64,000 bases of DNA, taken from NCBI RefSeq assembly GCF_036669915.1, contig NC_089313.1:10789511-10853510 (forward strand), read 5' to 3'. Both the position numbers and the translations under genes were made by a program. This stretch comes from Pocillopora verrucosa (lineage: Eukaryota > Cnidaria > Anthozoa > Scleractinia > Pocilloporidae). The notes beneath the pieces were generated by a model that did not search any database, was not told where the DNA came from, and worked only from the letters and a program-made list of their open reading frames with translations. This document shows, piece by piece, positions 12,072 to 23,400 of this stretch; within the stretch, counting starts at the first letter, position 1, and every line of letters begins with the position of its first letter.

Positions 12072-12318
12072 TCTATTTCCATGGACTCGAGTTTGCACTC
12101 TGTCAAGTTTCAGTTTGTAGACAGGGCATTTTTCCAAGAGGAAACTTCTTAAGGTAATTTCTAAAGAGCATTTGATCCACTGTTTTTCAACATTCACAGA
12201 ATCACGATGTGGTTGTTAGTTAAACCTTATTTGAACGTCACGGAAAGTTGTAAAATATACTGTTATCTCGGTGCGAAAAATATCATGACCAAAGCAAAGA
12301 CAAATGTTTTCTAATTAT

Positions 12319-12472
12319 TGAAGCGGAAATTTATGTGCCACGGAACAACCCCCGCCCCCATGGCTCCACAAAACAAAGCCATAGTCAAGGATCACCTTTA
12401 ACGAAACTGAATTCATTTGTTGCCACAACTCTACCACGTTTCTCAGCCAGTGAGTTCATGGTTCTACTTTAT
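12319..12472 (+). pseudogene. Decayed partial copy of exon 2 of the 145-aa gene
   Basis: The sequence from TGAAGCGGAAATTTATGT to CAGCCAGTGAGTTCATGG matches exon 2 and its donor at about 13642-13862. Shared blocks include ATGGCTCCACAAAACA, AACTGAATTCATTTGTTGCC and TTTCTCAGCCAGTGAGTT. The copy lacks two internal segments (around the EHHLKSVQ and REGHYVYS coding parts), which shifts the frame. It also continues past the exon border into the intron, so it arose as a genomic tandem duplication and not through RNA. It stands upstream of the first coding exon. Confidence 0.7.
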
Positions 12473-12518
12473 TTTCTCTTGTCAGATATCACCTCCTTAG
12501 TCGATTTTAAGTGTAATA

Positions 12519-14279
12519 ATGGAGTCTGTCACGGACAAGGCCTCAACCTCAAGCAATCGATCGCAGCAAAACAATCAGAATGTAGGTATTTTACAATTAA
12601 TCAAAACACTTTACTAACATTTTCTTTATCTATCTCAATTTATTAAGTACCACTGACAATATGTATCAAGAATCCGCCGACAATTGCAAAATTTCGGAAT
12701 CAGTTTTCAGTTCTTCTTAGTCGGTCCGAATAGCGACCCGTTGAAATGATGTACTTTGTGTCTTTTTCGTAGAGGTAAAATAATGGTCTTCTTTATAAGC
12801 TTATAAAAAGGTCTGGTAAATCTTAAAGCTTTATCCTTGTAGTTTAATGCCTAAAATTTTATTTCTTGGCCCACCATAAGAAGCGCGTCCAGGTTGAAAA
12901 GAGTTTGGGCTATTATGACAAAAACCGCGATGTGAACCGTTGAACGGCTGCAAACTCGTGCTTATATAAAAAAAATAAATAAACAACTTTATTTAAGGAA
13001 GGTCTGCATTAATTTGAGTAATCATACTTATAAACAGGACAGCTTCCTTGTAAACGCTTTAAGACTAAAGTACTCTTATTGAACTCAACTTCGTCCTAGA
13101 AAGGGACCCACGCTTATTTCTTAAAGAGTTTCACATTGTTCGACCTTGTGTCAGCTTCCAAGATAACTCGGGTAACGCGTTTTGAAGCTTGAAGACTCTC
13201 ATTACGTTACCACTTGAGCAGTTCGACCAATCAGTTGATCCATATATCATTAATTGTTTTATCACTGCGTTATAGTATAATATACTCTGTTCAATGTGGA
13301 GGAATCTTATCTCTTAATTTTAATGCAACGATCGTATTTTTTCTATTATGATGCATTTCCCATGATATCTAATGAAGCACATCAATTAATTCTTGTGCAA
13401 ATTATCTACTTGATTTATTTTGAGAAGCTGTAGTTTTCTTGATGTAGGACGTCCAAAGACCTCCTCCCTTAGCAACGCTCTTGCATTAGACCTTCCTTTT
13501 TTCTACTCATGATAATATGATTAACCATTTTCCTCGAAAAGAAATATACTCAAGAGGAAATTGATGCAGCCTACGCTCTTCTTGCATTGAGCAACTCAGC
13601 CCCAGACCCATCAGCAGGTAACAGAGCTGCGTGTCCAAAGCTTGAAGCGGAACTTTATGTCACAATGGATGAACCTCCTATGGCTCCACAAAACACGTCT
13701 ATAGAACATCACCTAAAGAGTGTCCAACACAGCATGGATAATCAAGTATCACCTTTAACTAAACTGAACTCATTTGTTGCCACGACTCTACCAGTTAGAG
13801 AAGGACATTACGTTTACAGTCACTACGTTTCTCAGCCAGTGAGTTAATGATTCTATTTTATTGAAAATTTCATTGATCAATCCATGAACAAGGGCCATTT
13901 ATTTCAGAAATGTAACAAACTTACTAACTTCTGTTGTGAAACTTTTGGGAAGTAAACGCAATCCAATGTTTTTGAGAGACTGAACATCTCGTTTGATCAC
14001 CTTGCTGTGACTAGTTGGTCAAGTATGGCTGTGTGCTGTGTCCGAAACTTAAAATCGAACACCGAAAAATTGTTTCGTTTTCCGTTTTTTCCAATATTTT
14101 TTGGGTGTTTTACCACACTTAGCCAGGAAATACATATTAGAGATGAAATAAACAAATCCACACTATTAAGAATTAAAACCTGTTGTTTAACTTTATTTCA
14201 GTGCGACATTACCATGTGGAGATGCGAGACTCATGGATCCTGGTCTTGTCAACAGTGTTTCCATGCAGCAAACCCGTAA
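12519..14279 (+). CDS. Unrecognised 145-aa protein, three exons
   Basis: I do not recognise this protein. Exons 12519-12581, 13542-13838 and 14202-14279 are all multiples of three, joined by phase-0 introns with clear sites (donors GTAGGT and GTGAGT, acceptors after CGAAAAG and TTTATTTCAG). They encode 21, 99 and 25 residues before TAA. The N-terminus is Ser/Asn/Gln-rich (MESVTDKASTSSNRSQQNNQ). The middle contains YTQEEIDAAYALLALS, which may be helical, and NSFVATTLP. The C-terminus has a Cys/His cluster (CDITMWRCETHGSWSCQQCF), which could bind metal. There is no signal peptide or membrane segment. AATAAA motifs follow near 14345-14365. It may be a lineage-restricted nuclear or cytosolic protein. 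The start is the first in-frame ATG of exon 1. Confidence 0.6.
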
Positions 14280-15263
14280 AGAGTTTTTTGAAAGCATGTT
14301 TTATTAAAAAAATGCTTTTCAATGAAAAGAATTGACGCAAGTCTTAAATAAAAATGATGCAATAAAAAGCTTTTATTAATTTCTATCCTCGGTGTCGTTC
14401 CTCTTATTTTCGGATCAATCGATGAATGAAGTAATGCATAGATTAATTTGTGGTGGACGAAGTTCTATGAGTCACGGCTCTGAGCCGGTGCCATAAACAT
14501 GCACTGAGCTGAATGACAGTAGCCTTTAGCTTCGTTTAGACGCTGTTCAATCTTCAGTCTTGAGACTGCAACTCTTGCCGCTTTGCACATGTCAGACCAA
14601 GCGGGATACAGAGTCCTGTCTGCACATGGACAGGATATCTGTCCTAAAACCGCACAGATCTGTTTCTGGTCCTATTGGTCCTGTCGTCTAAATAAGGCCA
14701 CACAGTCTTCACACTCCTGTGCTGACTTCAAGTAAAGTGATGTTCGGGCAGATTTCTGCGCTGACGATGGCGACGGCAAAGCAAAAAACATTCCATCTTT
14801 TTGGGCATTGAAAACCTTAGAGAGAGACTCGTGTTGGCATGCCCGTATTCATAGGGTGTGGCTTTAATTTAGCCATAAATTTACACTGGTAAGAACCATT
14901 TATTTCTGTTCGGACACACCTGACACTGACCTGGAAAGTGCACAACAAATTAAATCCGCGTGTAGATGTCATTCCTGTAAGCTTTTAATTAAAACACAAC
15001 CTCATAAGCTTGTTGTCTGTTTTTCATGCGTATCCTTTCCCAGTAAAACATTTCGCTTAGCCTCTGGTGGCAGTTGAATCTTTTTTTTTAATTTTGGGTA
15101 TTTATTTTCAAGTATAAAGTTGTCTGAGATCACGTTGATAAAGTGGTTCAATGTTAGTCTGGTATCCAGACCCTCCATGGTCAAGCGGTCATTTCGGTTA
15201 CAGTTACACGGTAGGATCTGGGTGCGAGATTAGTTCAATGTATCACTGGATTTCCTTTCACAA
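14280..15263. other. Spacer without a supported gene
   Basis: It holds the likely polyadenylation region of the 145-aa gene (AATAAA near 14345 and 14361) and the 3' flank of the minus-strand secreted-protein gene. Short reading frames such as that at 15002-15184 lack homology or splice support. Confidence 0.5.
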
Positions 15264-16254
15264 CTACACGGGGTAAATCTGTGGGTAATTTCCTTCTATG
15301 TGGACTGTCTTGACTTCCGGTGCATCACCAACCGGATATTGTCTATCTCCAGGTTTGACTAGCAAACGTATGGTGTCAGATTTTACATCTACGTCTGCTT
15401 TATCCTTTGTCGCCGTAATTGATAAAACACCGGCTTTATGTTCCACCTGTCAAGAGTAGAATGCATAGGCCTCAGCGATAACCTTGATCACATATAGTGA
15501 TTTCATCTGATTTCATTTCCAGATACTTTCTTAGTGAATTTGGCCTCCGTTCCTTCCCGTGCAAGGAGGTATGTAGGCAGATTTCCCGAACGGCGACTGG
15601 CTATGGAGCCTTCAGCTCGGGATAGAGTTCTTTTAGAGAATCTGACCGAAAAATTGCAAATATCCGAGCTAGTTAGAGTTCGAATCATCACGGAAACTGA
15701 CGCAAATTTCCGTCAGTTTCCCACGCTCGCCCGATGTATTTAACCGTGATCCTTCTTTAAGAGGTATTTACTGACCGTGAAGCGGCAAGTCTCTTTCACT
15801 CAGGGGACATCATTTCACATTTTTCTAGCTTTTTTCATAAAAAGACAGAAAACTGTTACACCTGACAACGACAGCAGACTTAAGATCAGAGTTGGCGAGT
15901 CTTGCATGAATATAGTAACGTGATTCGATATGTTCAAAGGATTCGATAGACTATGAAATACGCCAAAGATAGCAAATCTGCAATTGCCTGATGCAAGTAT
16001 AACTACGTCAGACTACTGATAAACAAATAAATTTAAACTTAAGGAAATTTGTTAAGCGTACAAATGCAAAATCGATGGCTATTGCTCTCACCCAAATTTC
16101 ACAATCATTAAAGAGTATATACCTGGAAGTGAGGCTTCTGAAACTCCTGCGGAACTGGTGAAGACTTGGTTTGTGATATCAATAGGAAGACGAAAATAAC
16201 AAAAGAGAGCAAATAGATTTTAAGAGAGTTTGTTAATCCAGAAACTGCGGCCAT
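15264..16254 (-). CDS. Small secreted protein with a novel FQV/TKD module (single copy)
   Basis: Two exons, 16123-16254 (44 codons) and 15264-15446 (60 codons plus TAG), joined in phase 0 (donor GTATAT, acceptor TTGACAG), give 104 aa. A hydrophobic N-terminal segment (IYLLSFVIFVFLLIS) looks like a signal peptide or anchor, preceded by MAAVSGLTNSLK. The mature part contains PHFQ-VEHKAGVLSITATKD, then SDTIRLLVKPGDRQYPV and KTVHIEGN. These match the plus-strand gene at 17075 position by position (AHFQVEDKSGDLKILATKD, VVVKPG, EYPV, VHV). No known family comes to mind. The intron falls between HFQ and V of the shared motif. The two genes are divergent, with start codons 820 bases apart. The protein stops where its relative continues with the RKSE motif, so it is a short form or a C-terminal truncation. 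Confidence 0.65.
15692..15721. repeat. Short perfect hairpin
   Basis: GGAAACTGACG and its exact complement CGTCAGTTTCC enclose an 8-base loop. It lies in the intron of the minus-strand secreted-protein gene. Its function is unknown, and it could be the trace of a repeat. Confidence 0.6.
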
Positions 16255-17074
16255 GATGAATATTTGTTGTTAAGATTTACTATAACGCACGTAAACAGGT
16301 GAAGAAGACAAACAAAAGGCGCAGATTAGCAAATAGAATCGACGAAACAACCTGTTGAATAAATATTGAAAGAGAGTGAGCTGAGAGGAAATGAGACGAG
16401 AAATGAAATCTCGCAATATTTAATTCTTTTTTTTTCTTTTTACGCACTCAATACAGAATTCCTTCATATGGCCTGGAACAAATTAACTAAATGAATTACG
16501 TGGTTTTTACGCCGGGCACTGTTGTATGTTTTATGGTGTTGTAGCTTTTGTTGAATAAATAAACACTTGAAATGACCTGAAGTTTACGAAAACATTAATT
16601 AGCGCCGAGAAAGAAAATCATAAGCAATATCAGCAAAAACTCATAGCTTTTATTTACGTCCGGTCAGTAACACAAGATCTGTGAGTTTTAAAGTAACTCT
16701 TAGCGCGAGCGACTTAATCAGACCACCCGATATATATGCCTGGTGGCAGTTAGTGAGGTTTGAAATTAAGCCAACGCACTTTTAATTTGCAGCCGAGAAC
16801 TGGCGGAAAGGGTTTATTTCAACAAAAAGGCACTGAGAAAAAATAGGAATTAAAATAAAGCCCGTAACATTTATTTCGATTTTCCAAAGGATTTTGGTAA
16901 AAATGATGTGAAAGGTGCTGACTCTGATTAATTATTCAAAGTGACAATCACGAGAGTTTAAAACAGTCGATAGCGACCGGTTAGAGGCATTTTTGATTCA
17001 GTGAAGTTTGCGGATATGGCAGCGTTTTTGTGTCATATATGTAATTTTTATCAGTAAATCGCCGTTATTTTATC
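16255..17074. promoter_or_regulatory. Divergent promoter interval of the two secreted-protein genes
   Basis: The start codons of the two paralogues point away from each other across 820 bases, so both promoters must lie here or overlap upstream exons. A TATATATG stretch near 16730 is a possible TATA-like element. No other site is convincing. Confidence 0.4.
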
Positions 17075-17872
17075 ATGATGATAAGAGTTTTATTTTTGTT
17101 TCTTTGGTTTTCCGATGCGCGGGCTCAGGGAAGCGAAGGACAAAAGGCACATTTTCAAGTAGAGGACAAATCAGGGGATTTGAAAATCCTGGCAACCAAA
17201 GACCAAGCGAAGGTAACAGCACAAGCGGACTCAGTTCAAGTTGTAGTCAAGCCTGGCACGGCCGAATATCCTGTCCTTAAATCGGACAAACCCGTAGTGC
17301 ATGTGACTCAGGCTGGCTGGAACTCAATAAGCTTTCGTAAATCTGAGATTTCCAGGAGGAAGATGCCTGTAGGTCCGCGAAGAAAGAAGAAATACCATGT
17401 AAATGATTCGACGAAACGAAGAGTCCACTTAAACACCGCAGAGACAAAGCAAAGAAGGGTAACACCAAAAAAAGGTCTATCCTTTTTTAGTACCAAACGG
17501 AAACATAAAAGTAATTCTTTACAAAGCGTTTCAGGAAGTAAAAAGTCAGATGTGAAATACGGAGGATTTCAAGTCCTCGGGAACGCGGGAAAACTGAAAA
17601 TGCACGTGACAAAGGACGAAACTACTCTAAGCAGCGAGTCAGGGGGAGTTGATATATCACTGAACAAGCAATCGTCGTCGTCCTCTAAATCTTCCAAGGC
17701 TTCTGACCAACGCGCATTGGATGTTAACCGGCCTCAGAAGTTTACTGAAGAATCGGCAGACAAAACAGTTCACATTGCTACCGAGTTAGAAAATGCCTTT
17801 TCAGATATTGGTTTGAGGAAATCCGAGGTCACCAGGCTCCATGATAACAAAATAAATCGACCGACTCGCTGA
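17075..17872 (+). CDS. Secreted basic protein with two copies of the FQV/TKD module
   Basis: A single uninterrupted frame of 265 codons starts at ATGATG with a signal peptide (MMIRVLFLFLWFSDARAQG). Module 1 (residues about 26-94) reads HFQVEDKSGDLKILATKD, VQVVVKPG, VVHV and FRKSEISR. Module 2 (about 164-254) reads GFQVLGNAGKLKMHVTKD, VDISLNK, TVHI and LRKSEVTR. The order of motifs is the same in both, so the protein arose by internal duplication. The roughly 70-residue linker (95-163) is very basic, with clusters RRK, RRKKK, KRR, KQRR and KRKHK. These could be furin-type cleavage sites or a charged matrix-binding segment. A serine run (199-207) precedes the second tail. The relative at 15264-16254 has one module and an intron that is absent here. 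The family is not recognised; an extracellular or skeletal-matrix role is only a guess. Confidence 0.65.
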   Translation: MMIRVLFLFLWFSDARAQGSEGQKAHFQVEDKSGDLKILATKDQAKVTAQADSVQVVVKPGTAEYPVLKSDKPVVHVTQAGWNSISFRKSEISRRKMPVGPRRKKKYHVNDSTKRRVHLNTAETKQRRVTPKKGLSFFSTKRKHKSNSLQSVSGSKKSDVKYGGFQVLGNAGKLKMHVTKDETTLSSESGGVDISLNKQSSSSSKSSKASDQRALDVNRPQKFTEESADKTVHIATELENAFSDIGLRKSEVTRLHDNKINRPTR

Positions 17873-20402
17873 TGCAGTCGAGGTTTGGTGTCAGAGACGT
17901 GAGCCGGACGTTTTCATCTGAGGATTGTACACTAGCATACTAGTATGGTTATTATGACAAATATTTCTTATTTAACGTTTTGGTGTATAGTATTTTTACG
18001 AATTGTGCCATATTTTGACGAGCCCGTAAGGCGAGTCAAAATAGATACAAGGAATAAGAATTCTCAGCAATAGTACATACCAAAACGAATGATAACTTAT
18101 TTGTCATCAAACTGCTTTATTTTATATAAATTTCGTATAAGGTGGAAAAAGCAAAGCAGATAGAGAAGCGTAGGACGCGCAGTCGACCAGTTAAACAGGT
18201 ATTTTTTTACAATACAAAATTTGATAATCAACTGTCCAATATCGCAAGATGTTTTAAATCGATTCGCGCGCTATTTGTATTCTACCTAGTGCGGTTGGAA
18301 AGTAAATAACTTTCATTTCGTTTTTTATTACCTTGAAGTCAGCCTTTTGAATACCAAACTCATGATCAAAGCGCACAACAAAACAGCGTGATGCTAGCGC
18401 TTTCCAAAAAGTTCATTCTACTAACTCTATCACCTGATCACTTTATATCTAGCGATTTCCATTGTCTAATTTAATTCCCAGTAACCACCGCATACTTTCC
18501 GTAGACAATCAGGTTACTTGCGCCATAACAGGTCTTTTTAAAAGTAGACGCGCGGCCTATGACGAGTCTAATGACCTATGCCCAACTTCCGCACTTCACA
18601 TCCAAGGTGCTTCAGGTCCAATTTATAGACCGCCGGGCATGTCTAATAAAGATCACTGATGTCTGTAATACAAGCGTTTTTATAACAGAACGTACGGCAT
18701 AGCTGACATATGCTCTCAAACGATAGAAGTTTTACATGCTGTCTTTAGAAGCTTTATATACTAACAAGGGGGGGAATGGGAGGAAGGGGATTATCCTGGA
18801 GGATAATGGCAAAATGAAAGTACCCAAAGGGTTGCTCGCTTAGAATACATCTCTCACTTGAAATTGTCCCGTTTCCCCGTCCCCAGCGAGAAAACTAAAC
18901 TAGCCAACTAGTAGATTTAAAGCTTTCATTATTAGATGAAAATTTTCTGAAAGGCTTTGGTACATACGGGTTCTAACTCAGATTATAATAAGATACAAAC
19001 AAACCTTTGTAAACATTTCAGGCGCCGTAATCTACATTATTTTGATGTGAGCAGAGACGAAAGTTTTCAAAGAGAAAACGAAATGCACAGTCCGAGTTTC
19101 GAAGGTTTTCACGCGTATTTAGATTTCAAGCTTACCTACGGTAATAAGAAGCAAACACAGCTAACACTCGCATAGCATATAAAGTTTCGTGTTAAAAAAA
19201 AAAACAGAACAAGACAGGAATTATGAAAAATATCGCCAAACTGGCATAACTGTTAAAAATTCCTACTAATTATGACGGTATCAGTGCGACTGCGATCATG
19301 CTGAGGTCCATCGCTGCTAGCTCAGTGTGAAGCAAGCCTCCAAAATTACATCGTTCATTCATAAAACACTCGCATTGAAGAGTTTGTTTTCTACTTTATG
19401 TGAAAAAACTTGCGTGTTTTTATGAGCCACAATTCGGCCGCATTTCATTGAACATTTCACTTTCAGATTCTGTATTGGAGACTAAAAAATCTTCCGGCAA
19501 AAGTGTTGACTTCGACCTGCCGATCTCTTAAAGTTTGTAGCTATCGCAGAATGTGAACTTTGATGTTTTTTAAACTTTGATGGTTTGACATTTTTGACAA
19601 CCTTAGTCTTGTTCAGCCAATCAGATTATTTGTACCATTCCCAGTGGGTTTCTGATTGGCTTATTGAAGCGTGCTTTATGAGAATATATAGGGGGTAAGT
19701 TTCTAAAGAAACTTGTGGTGCTCCTATCATGTAAACGTGACCAAAATAAAATAAGAAATTATATGGACAGGCGGGTTACCCCAGTTAGGCCGGTTACCTC
19801 ACCTACCTGGGGTCCCCCACCTCCATGTAATCAAGCCCTGTTAATAACTGAGTTGAAAACGAAAATTAACCAAATTTTACTTTTGGCTGTCGCCAATTTA
19901 CGTTTTATGAGAGTATAGACTGTTGTTCGCTTTGAAAAGAAAGCTTTTTTTGAAAATTGAAAGCAATGCGTTCGTAATTTAACGAATTTTTTGTTATAAA
20001 ACACACAGAAAAGCCTTGACTTTGCTCTGTCAGTTGCAACGCATGCAAGAAGCGGCTAGAACACGAAAGAAGTAAAGGGAGAAACACGAGACGTATTCGA
20101 CTGTTTCTCTTCACTTCTCAATCTATAATCTCTTGGTCTCGTGCTTTTAATAGCAAAATGTTGTCATTACCACACAACGCTTGAGCGAAGTAACATTATT
20201 AAACCGATCATTCCACGTATTTTGCGATGTTATGCAAACAAAAACAACTTGAAGAGGTACTCCCAGTCTCTGCTCGGCCAAACCCAAGGGCAGAACTTAG
20301 CACTAGAACGAGGGCACTCGATTTAGTTTGTTTTGATAATTCCTTTTGTGCCTAGTTAGACTTTTAATGTTATTGTGTTGTATTTCAGAAAGTCGTAAAA
20401 TT
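17873..20402. other. Spacer without a supported gene
   Basis: It contains the 3' flank of the secreted-protein gene and, near its right end, probably 5' untranslated exons of the ankyrin gene (an acceptor TTGTATTTCAG ends at 20388). Two open stretches with partial splice signals, 18142-18198 and 18475-18659, do not join in frame and are not called. A terminal piece of repeat family A lies at 19690-19730, and GCCAATCAGA/TCTGATTGGC form a small inverted repeat at about 19616-19664. Confidence 0.4.
19690..19730 (+). repeat. Solo terminus of repeat family A
   Basis: GGGGTAAGTTTCTAAAGAAA followed by CTTGTGGTGCT matches the outer end of family A. The rest of the element is absent or unrecognisable here. 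Confidence 0.6.
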
Positions 20403-23400
20403 ATGCTAGGGAACCATGAGGTACAGGGAGACATGCAAGATAAAGTGAGTTGTCACCTTGAACCTGATCAAGAGGTGGCAGCCGTGTTAGGAACAGGTGG
20501 GTGATCGGGAGTGGGAAATTTAAACCACGTGGCGATCGATCGACAAATGTTACATTTGCCACCACAAAAGATCACAACACGCTTTCTTGATTATTTGACT
20601 TTTTGGCTTTCAAATTTTATATTTTCTTGCTGAACTTTGATCGTGCGCGACTGTGATTGCCATCACGATGAAAACAATCTTATAGGAGTTTGAATAACAC
20701 CTAACAAACTAGTCTGAGAGGACTTGAGGATATTTTTTTTGGCCTAACATTTGCTTATAATATACAATTAAAAATATACTTAACTATTCTTTCATAGACC
20801 CTAATGTTTCCCAATCAGGCGCAACCAGCTCAGCCAGGCGAGGCTCAAGGTCTTCCTCAACAAAGGAGTTGACAACTGGGATAAAGGTGTGTCACTCAAT
20901 TTTGACACCAGTATTGGTTACATTTTTCGAGGAGAAAATTTTTCAAAACTTTTTTTGGTACTCACCCCTCCCTCCTCTCTATGATCAGTGATGAAACTGC
21001 ATCAAGGCTTCAAACATGCCTTTTTTCTTAGCAAACAAATGGGAGAGTTAGGGGCAGTTGGCATATTCATTTGTTTTGTTAAGATTGTAACAGTTGTGTT
21101 AGAGAAAATTTATTAAGACTTTTAACACGTGAGTCTTGGATTGATTATTCACAAAGCATCACAAAGTCCAACAATTTCGTTGTAAATTCCTCCAGCATCT
21201 CCAGCTAAACCATATTTTGAGGCAGCATGCCTAATCCTGCCTCTCATAACAGCCTGACATCTGCTGATGTTGGATTCTACGGCCTCTCCACTTATGGGTT
21301 TGTTTCTGAGTAATTTATAAGTGGAGTCTACCAGGAGGATTTTTTCTTAAGGATATAAAGATTAGATGCCATTTAGCATTTGGCTGTATAACTTTACATA
21401 AAGAGACTCAAGGGATTTTATTTGTTTCTTGCCTTAAGTTTATTAAAATGCATCTGTTTTTGCAGATGTTGGAGCATGACATTCAAGAATCTCTTGGCAC
21501 TGGTGATGCAGCAGCACAGTGTAAGCTAAATCTGTCCAGATCAGTTATATTTCCTCAGTTTAAAAATGTTTGCAGAATCCAAGAATGTATAATATTGTAT
21601 TACAGGATATATTTTTCAAATTTGCCATATCATAATGTTCTGCATCACTAGCCAAACTCCCACAGGCTTTACTGAAAAGCTACTACAGACAGGAATTGCA
21701 CCTCAAACTACAAGAAAACTAGTCTTAATTGGATATACCCCATGTTTATTGCATACCCTGTATAGAGCGAACACATAAGAAGTCCACTTTTGTCACCCCT
21801 TATCTACAGTAAAACAATCAATCTTGTACTGGGGGATAGCTGTGATTTTTAAAAGGGGAGTGGGGATGGTATCAGAATGAGAGTACCCAATGTACCATCA
21901 TGTTGACATCCACACTGTGTTTTACTAAAACTGAATTTTTGTGGGGCAAGCAGTAAGTAATTCATGCCTTGTAGATTCTTTGGAGTTTTGCTTTTTTGTT
22001 TGTTTGTTTTTTTAAAATCATTTTGCAAAGGACTACCCCAAGTCTTCCCCTTTAGCTACATCATGCTATATTTATGAGACTCCTCTAATAAGCCAAAGCA
22101 GATCCTACATTTGAGGTTTTCTTTTTCTGACTAAACCTTTGTTTTAAGCAGACACCTTCAGTTATGGGATTTTACTTGAAATTCCTTATCTTAGTTCAAG
22201 TTCACTAAAGTTAAACAATCCAAGAGAGGCAGATGTGGTTTAAAAGCATTATATATTGACCTAATAGAGTAGAAATAGACTCCAAGTATATTTACAGTCA
22301 TAAATCTCTCTGCAATCTACTCTTGCACAGTATACATGAGAAGGAAGAGACTCAGAAAAAAATCATGTATTTAATAGCCAACAATGTTTATTGTCAACGC
22401 TGTACCAGACAGAAAAATTAAACATGTTATCATTGTACAATGTACCAGAATGGCTACCTATTCTACAGCTGGTATCAAAGGAATACTAGCAAGGGTACTG
22501 TAGGTGTGCTTGTTATACCACTTTGACTGTGTACTGTTTTGCTGTTTCCAGACCCCTCTCTACATTTCTTGGCAGCTCAGGGTGAAATTGCAAAAATAAA
22601 AGAGGAGATTGACAAAGGTTTGCATAAGATTTGAAGTCAATTTATTATCTGATAGAACATTAGAATCTGGTTTCTTTAGCATGAAGCAGCAGAGTGTCTT
22701 TCTACTTTCCCATTTAGCAGATTCTGTTATTTTGTACCCTACCTAAACCTTACTCATCTCATGTCCATTAGACTTGCCATTCAGATCAAGTCTCAGCATA
22801 TTGCATTCAGTTTCAAATGTATATTACTTTACACTGGTTACATTCTGAGTGGAATATAGTTTTAAGTTTCAAGCAGGAGTTAGAGAGGGTCAGGTGAGAG
22901 TGCAGAATAGATTGTAAAACTCAGATTACCGTTAATAGGAGGAGCTTTCTGAGAGGTCTTTCCTCTATGACCTGTTGGATGCTCACCATTATTATGTTTC
23001 CCACTGGTTTGTACTCTGCAGGAACAGATGTAAATGCTGTGGATAAAACAGGTTTGACACCTCTGGCTTGGGCAGCAGCTCATAGGCAGGTAATATCATG
23101 AGAGATAAAACACTCAATCAAACTGTGGTTCAGAGTTGTTCAGTTATATAATGTTACTGTTATAGAAAGCAACTATATCTGTGCTGCTCAAGAGTGGTGC
23201 AGATGCCACATCATGCAGTCCAACTGGAGAGACGGCACTCTCATTTGCTGCCTGTCAGGGCCAACTGGATGTTGTTGAGCAGCTTTTGGAATATGGAGCT
23301 GATCCAGATATCGCAAATGTGGTTTGTATTAAGTTTTGACCTGCATGTGATACATGTTGTATTTGATAAATGCCTCTTCAAAAGGTTATTTCACAAGCTA

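Larger units (their letters stand above)
11554..12518. promoter_or_regulatory. Head-to-head promoter interval of TCTN2 and the 145-aa gene
   Basis: The two start codons diverge across 965 bases. On the TCTN2 strand, CAAGATGGCGGC (11619-11630) is a textbook YY1 site just upstream of the start codon. TGACGTCA, a full CRE palindrome, lies at 12064-12071 on the side of the plus-strand gene. GTTGCCCATCACAAC at 11917-11931 resembles one half of an RFX X-box, which would suit a cilia gene, but its second half is poor. The end of the interval holds the decayed exon copy at 12319-12472. Function is inferred from motifs only. Confidence 0.5.

Noticed and set aside
18142-18659. Two plus-strand segments (VEKAKQIEKRRTRSRPVKQ and one ending GPIYRPPGMSNKDH) that look like exons
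   Set aside because: The only open phase of the first does not join the second through any usable acceptor, and no start codon is linked to them.
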